From assembly GCA_046757205.1 (NCBI GenBank), contig JBHHXR010000042.1, positions 1-17,471 of the forward strand: DNA of 17,471 nucleotides, given 5' to 3'. Source of the DNA: JBHHXR01 sp046757205. Lineage in GTDB: Bacteria > Pseudomonadota > Alphaproteobacteria > Rhodobacterales > Rhodobacteraceae. Positions 17,157 to 17,471 of this stretch are shown piece after piece. Position numbers and translations under genes: made by a program. Every line of letters starts with the position of its first letter. Positions within the stretch are counted from its first letter, which is position 1. Under the pieces are notes generated by a model. That model made no database searches and was not told the DNA's origin. It saw nothing but the letters and a program-made list of their open reading frames with translations.

Positions 17157-17398
17157 ATTCGCGCCCGCCCAGTCAGGCGCCGCCCTGTGGTTGGCGCGAC
17201 CCCTTTCATGAAGGTGATTCCGTCTTTGGGCATCGCGTTCTTGCTGTGAGCTTTCAACAGGTTGTCCACCCCGGGGCGCAGTCCCGGATCGCGCCCACCC
17301 CGGGGCAGGCGCGAACCTTGCCAATCCGGACAGGGGTTTCCGTCGAAGGGCATCGTGTTCCAGCGGCGGATCGGCCGAGCGCCATGTCTCCGGTCGTA

Positions 17399-17461
17399 CC
17401 GCCCCGGACTTGATCCGGGGCCTCGTGGCGGCAAAGGGGCCCCGGATCAAGGCCGGGGCGG
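17399..17461. repeat. Inverted pair of 24-nt near-palindromic elements
   Basis: The arm at 17399-17422 and the arm at 17438-17461 are reverse complements at 23 of 24 positions, with a 15-nt loop. Each arm is itself nearly palindromic (CCCCGGACTTGATCCGGGG and CCCCGGATCAAGGCCGGGG). Elements with this kind of core are, from general knowledge, dispersed in many copies between genes in alphaproteobacterial genomes. Confidence 0.75.
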
Positions 17462-17471
17462 GGCGGGCAGG

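Larger units (their letters stand above)
17027..17471. other. Gene-free, repeat-rich segment
   Basis: No convincing coding sequence was found in these 445 bases. Open frames here are short, arginine/proline/glycine-rich and created by the repeats. The segment holds at least three strong inverted repeats (listed separately), a duplicated 12-mer CCACCCCGGGGC (17266-17277 and 17295-17306), and an imperfect direct repeat, TTCCGTC-N3-GGGCATCG, at 17218 and 17338, exactly 120 bases apart. Confidence 0.7.

Noticed and set aside
17064..17450. Short open frames at the right end
   Set aside because: Their Arg/Pro/Gly-rich translations follow the inverted repeats, and no homologous family is recognisable.
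17100..17471. CRISPR array
   Set aside because: The repeats are inverted and irregularly spaced, without repeat-spacer periodicity.

Overview
The window is GC-rich with dense, tightly packed genes and many non-ATG starts. The protein families point to an alphaproteobacterium, probably of the Hyphomicrobiales/Rhodobacterales type. This is inferred from gene content and codon use only. No rRNA, tRNA, CRISPR array or insertion sequence was recognised.

Left block (1-7188, all minus strand). A substrate-binding protein with a twin-arginine signal (5845-7188) is followed by two permeases (livH, livM), two ATPases (livG, livF) and acetyl-CoA synthetase (acs, cut by the window edge). The genes from livH to livF overlap or lie within about 10 nt of each other, and acs follows after 83 nt. 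A full HAAT-type (branched-chain amino acid family) importer therefore appears to be transcribed with the enzyme that activates acetate.

Central block (7401-12133, all plus strand, divergent from the transporter). An AT-rich intergenic region separates the two blocks. The first gene encodes an XRE-type regulator with the cysteine-rich C-terminus of the ScfR family (short-chain fatty acyl regulators such as RamB and PccR). It is followed by a receiver-only response regulator, an 84-residue two-helix membrane protein, and an 892-residue histidine kinase fused to a sodium/solute-symporter domain (CrbS/CbrA type, with a STAC-like linker). CrbS/CrbR systems are known to switch on acs in Vibrio and Pseudomonas, so the whole 1-12133 segment reads as one module. 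The proposed roles are uptake, CoA activation, and two-tier sensing of acetate or another short carboxylate.

Right block. A flavodoxin-like NAD(P)H-dependent FMN reductase (minus) overlaps the 3' end of the kinase gene by 20 bp. It is divergent from a LysR regulator (plus) across a promoter region with a perfect palindrome. Next comes a minus-strand operon of 3-mercaptopyruvate sulfurtransferase, a GNAT acetyltransferase and an aromatic/aspartate aminotransferase. The two enzymes fit consecutive steps of cysteine transamination to mercaptopyruvate and sulfur transfer. A second GNAT gene (16500-17026) is broken by a frameshift and a stop codon. The last 445 bases hold no convincing gene but contain several strong inverted repeats, including a 24-bp near-perfect hairpin at the very end.
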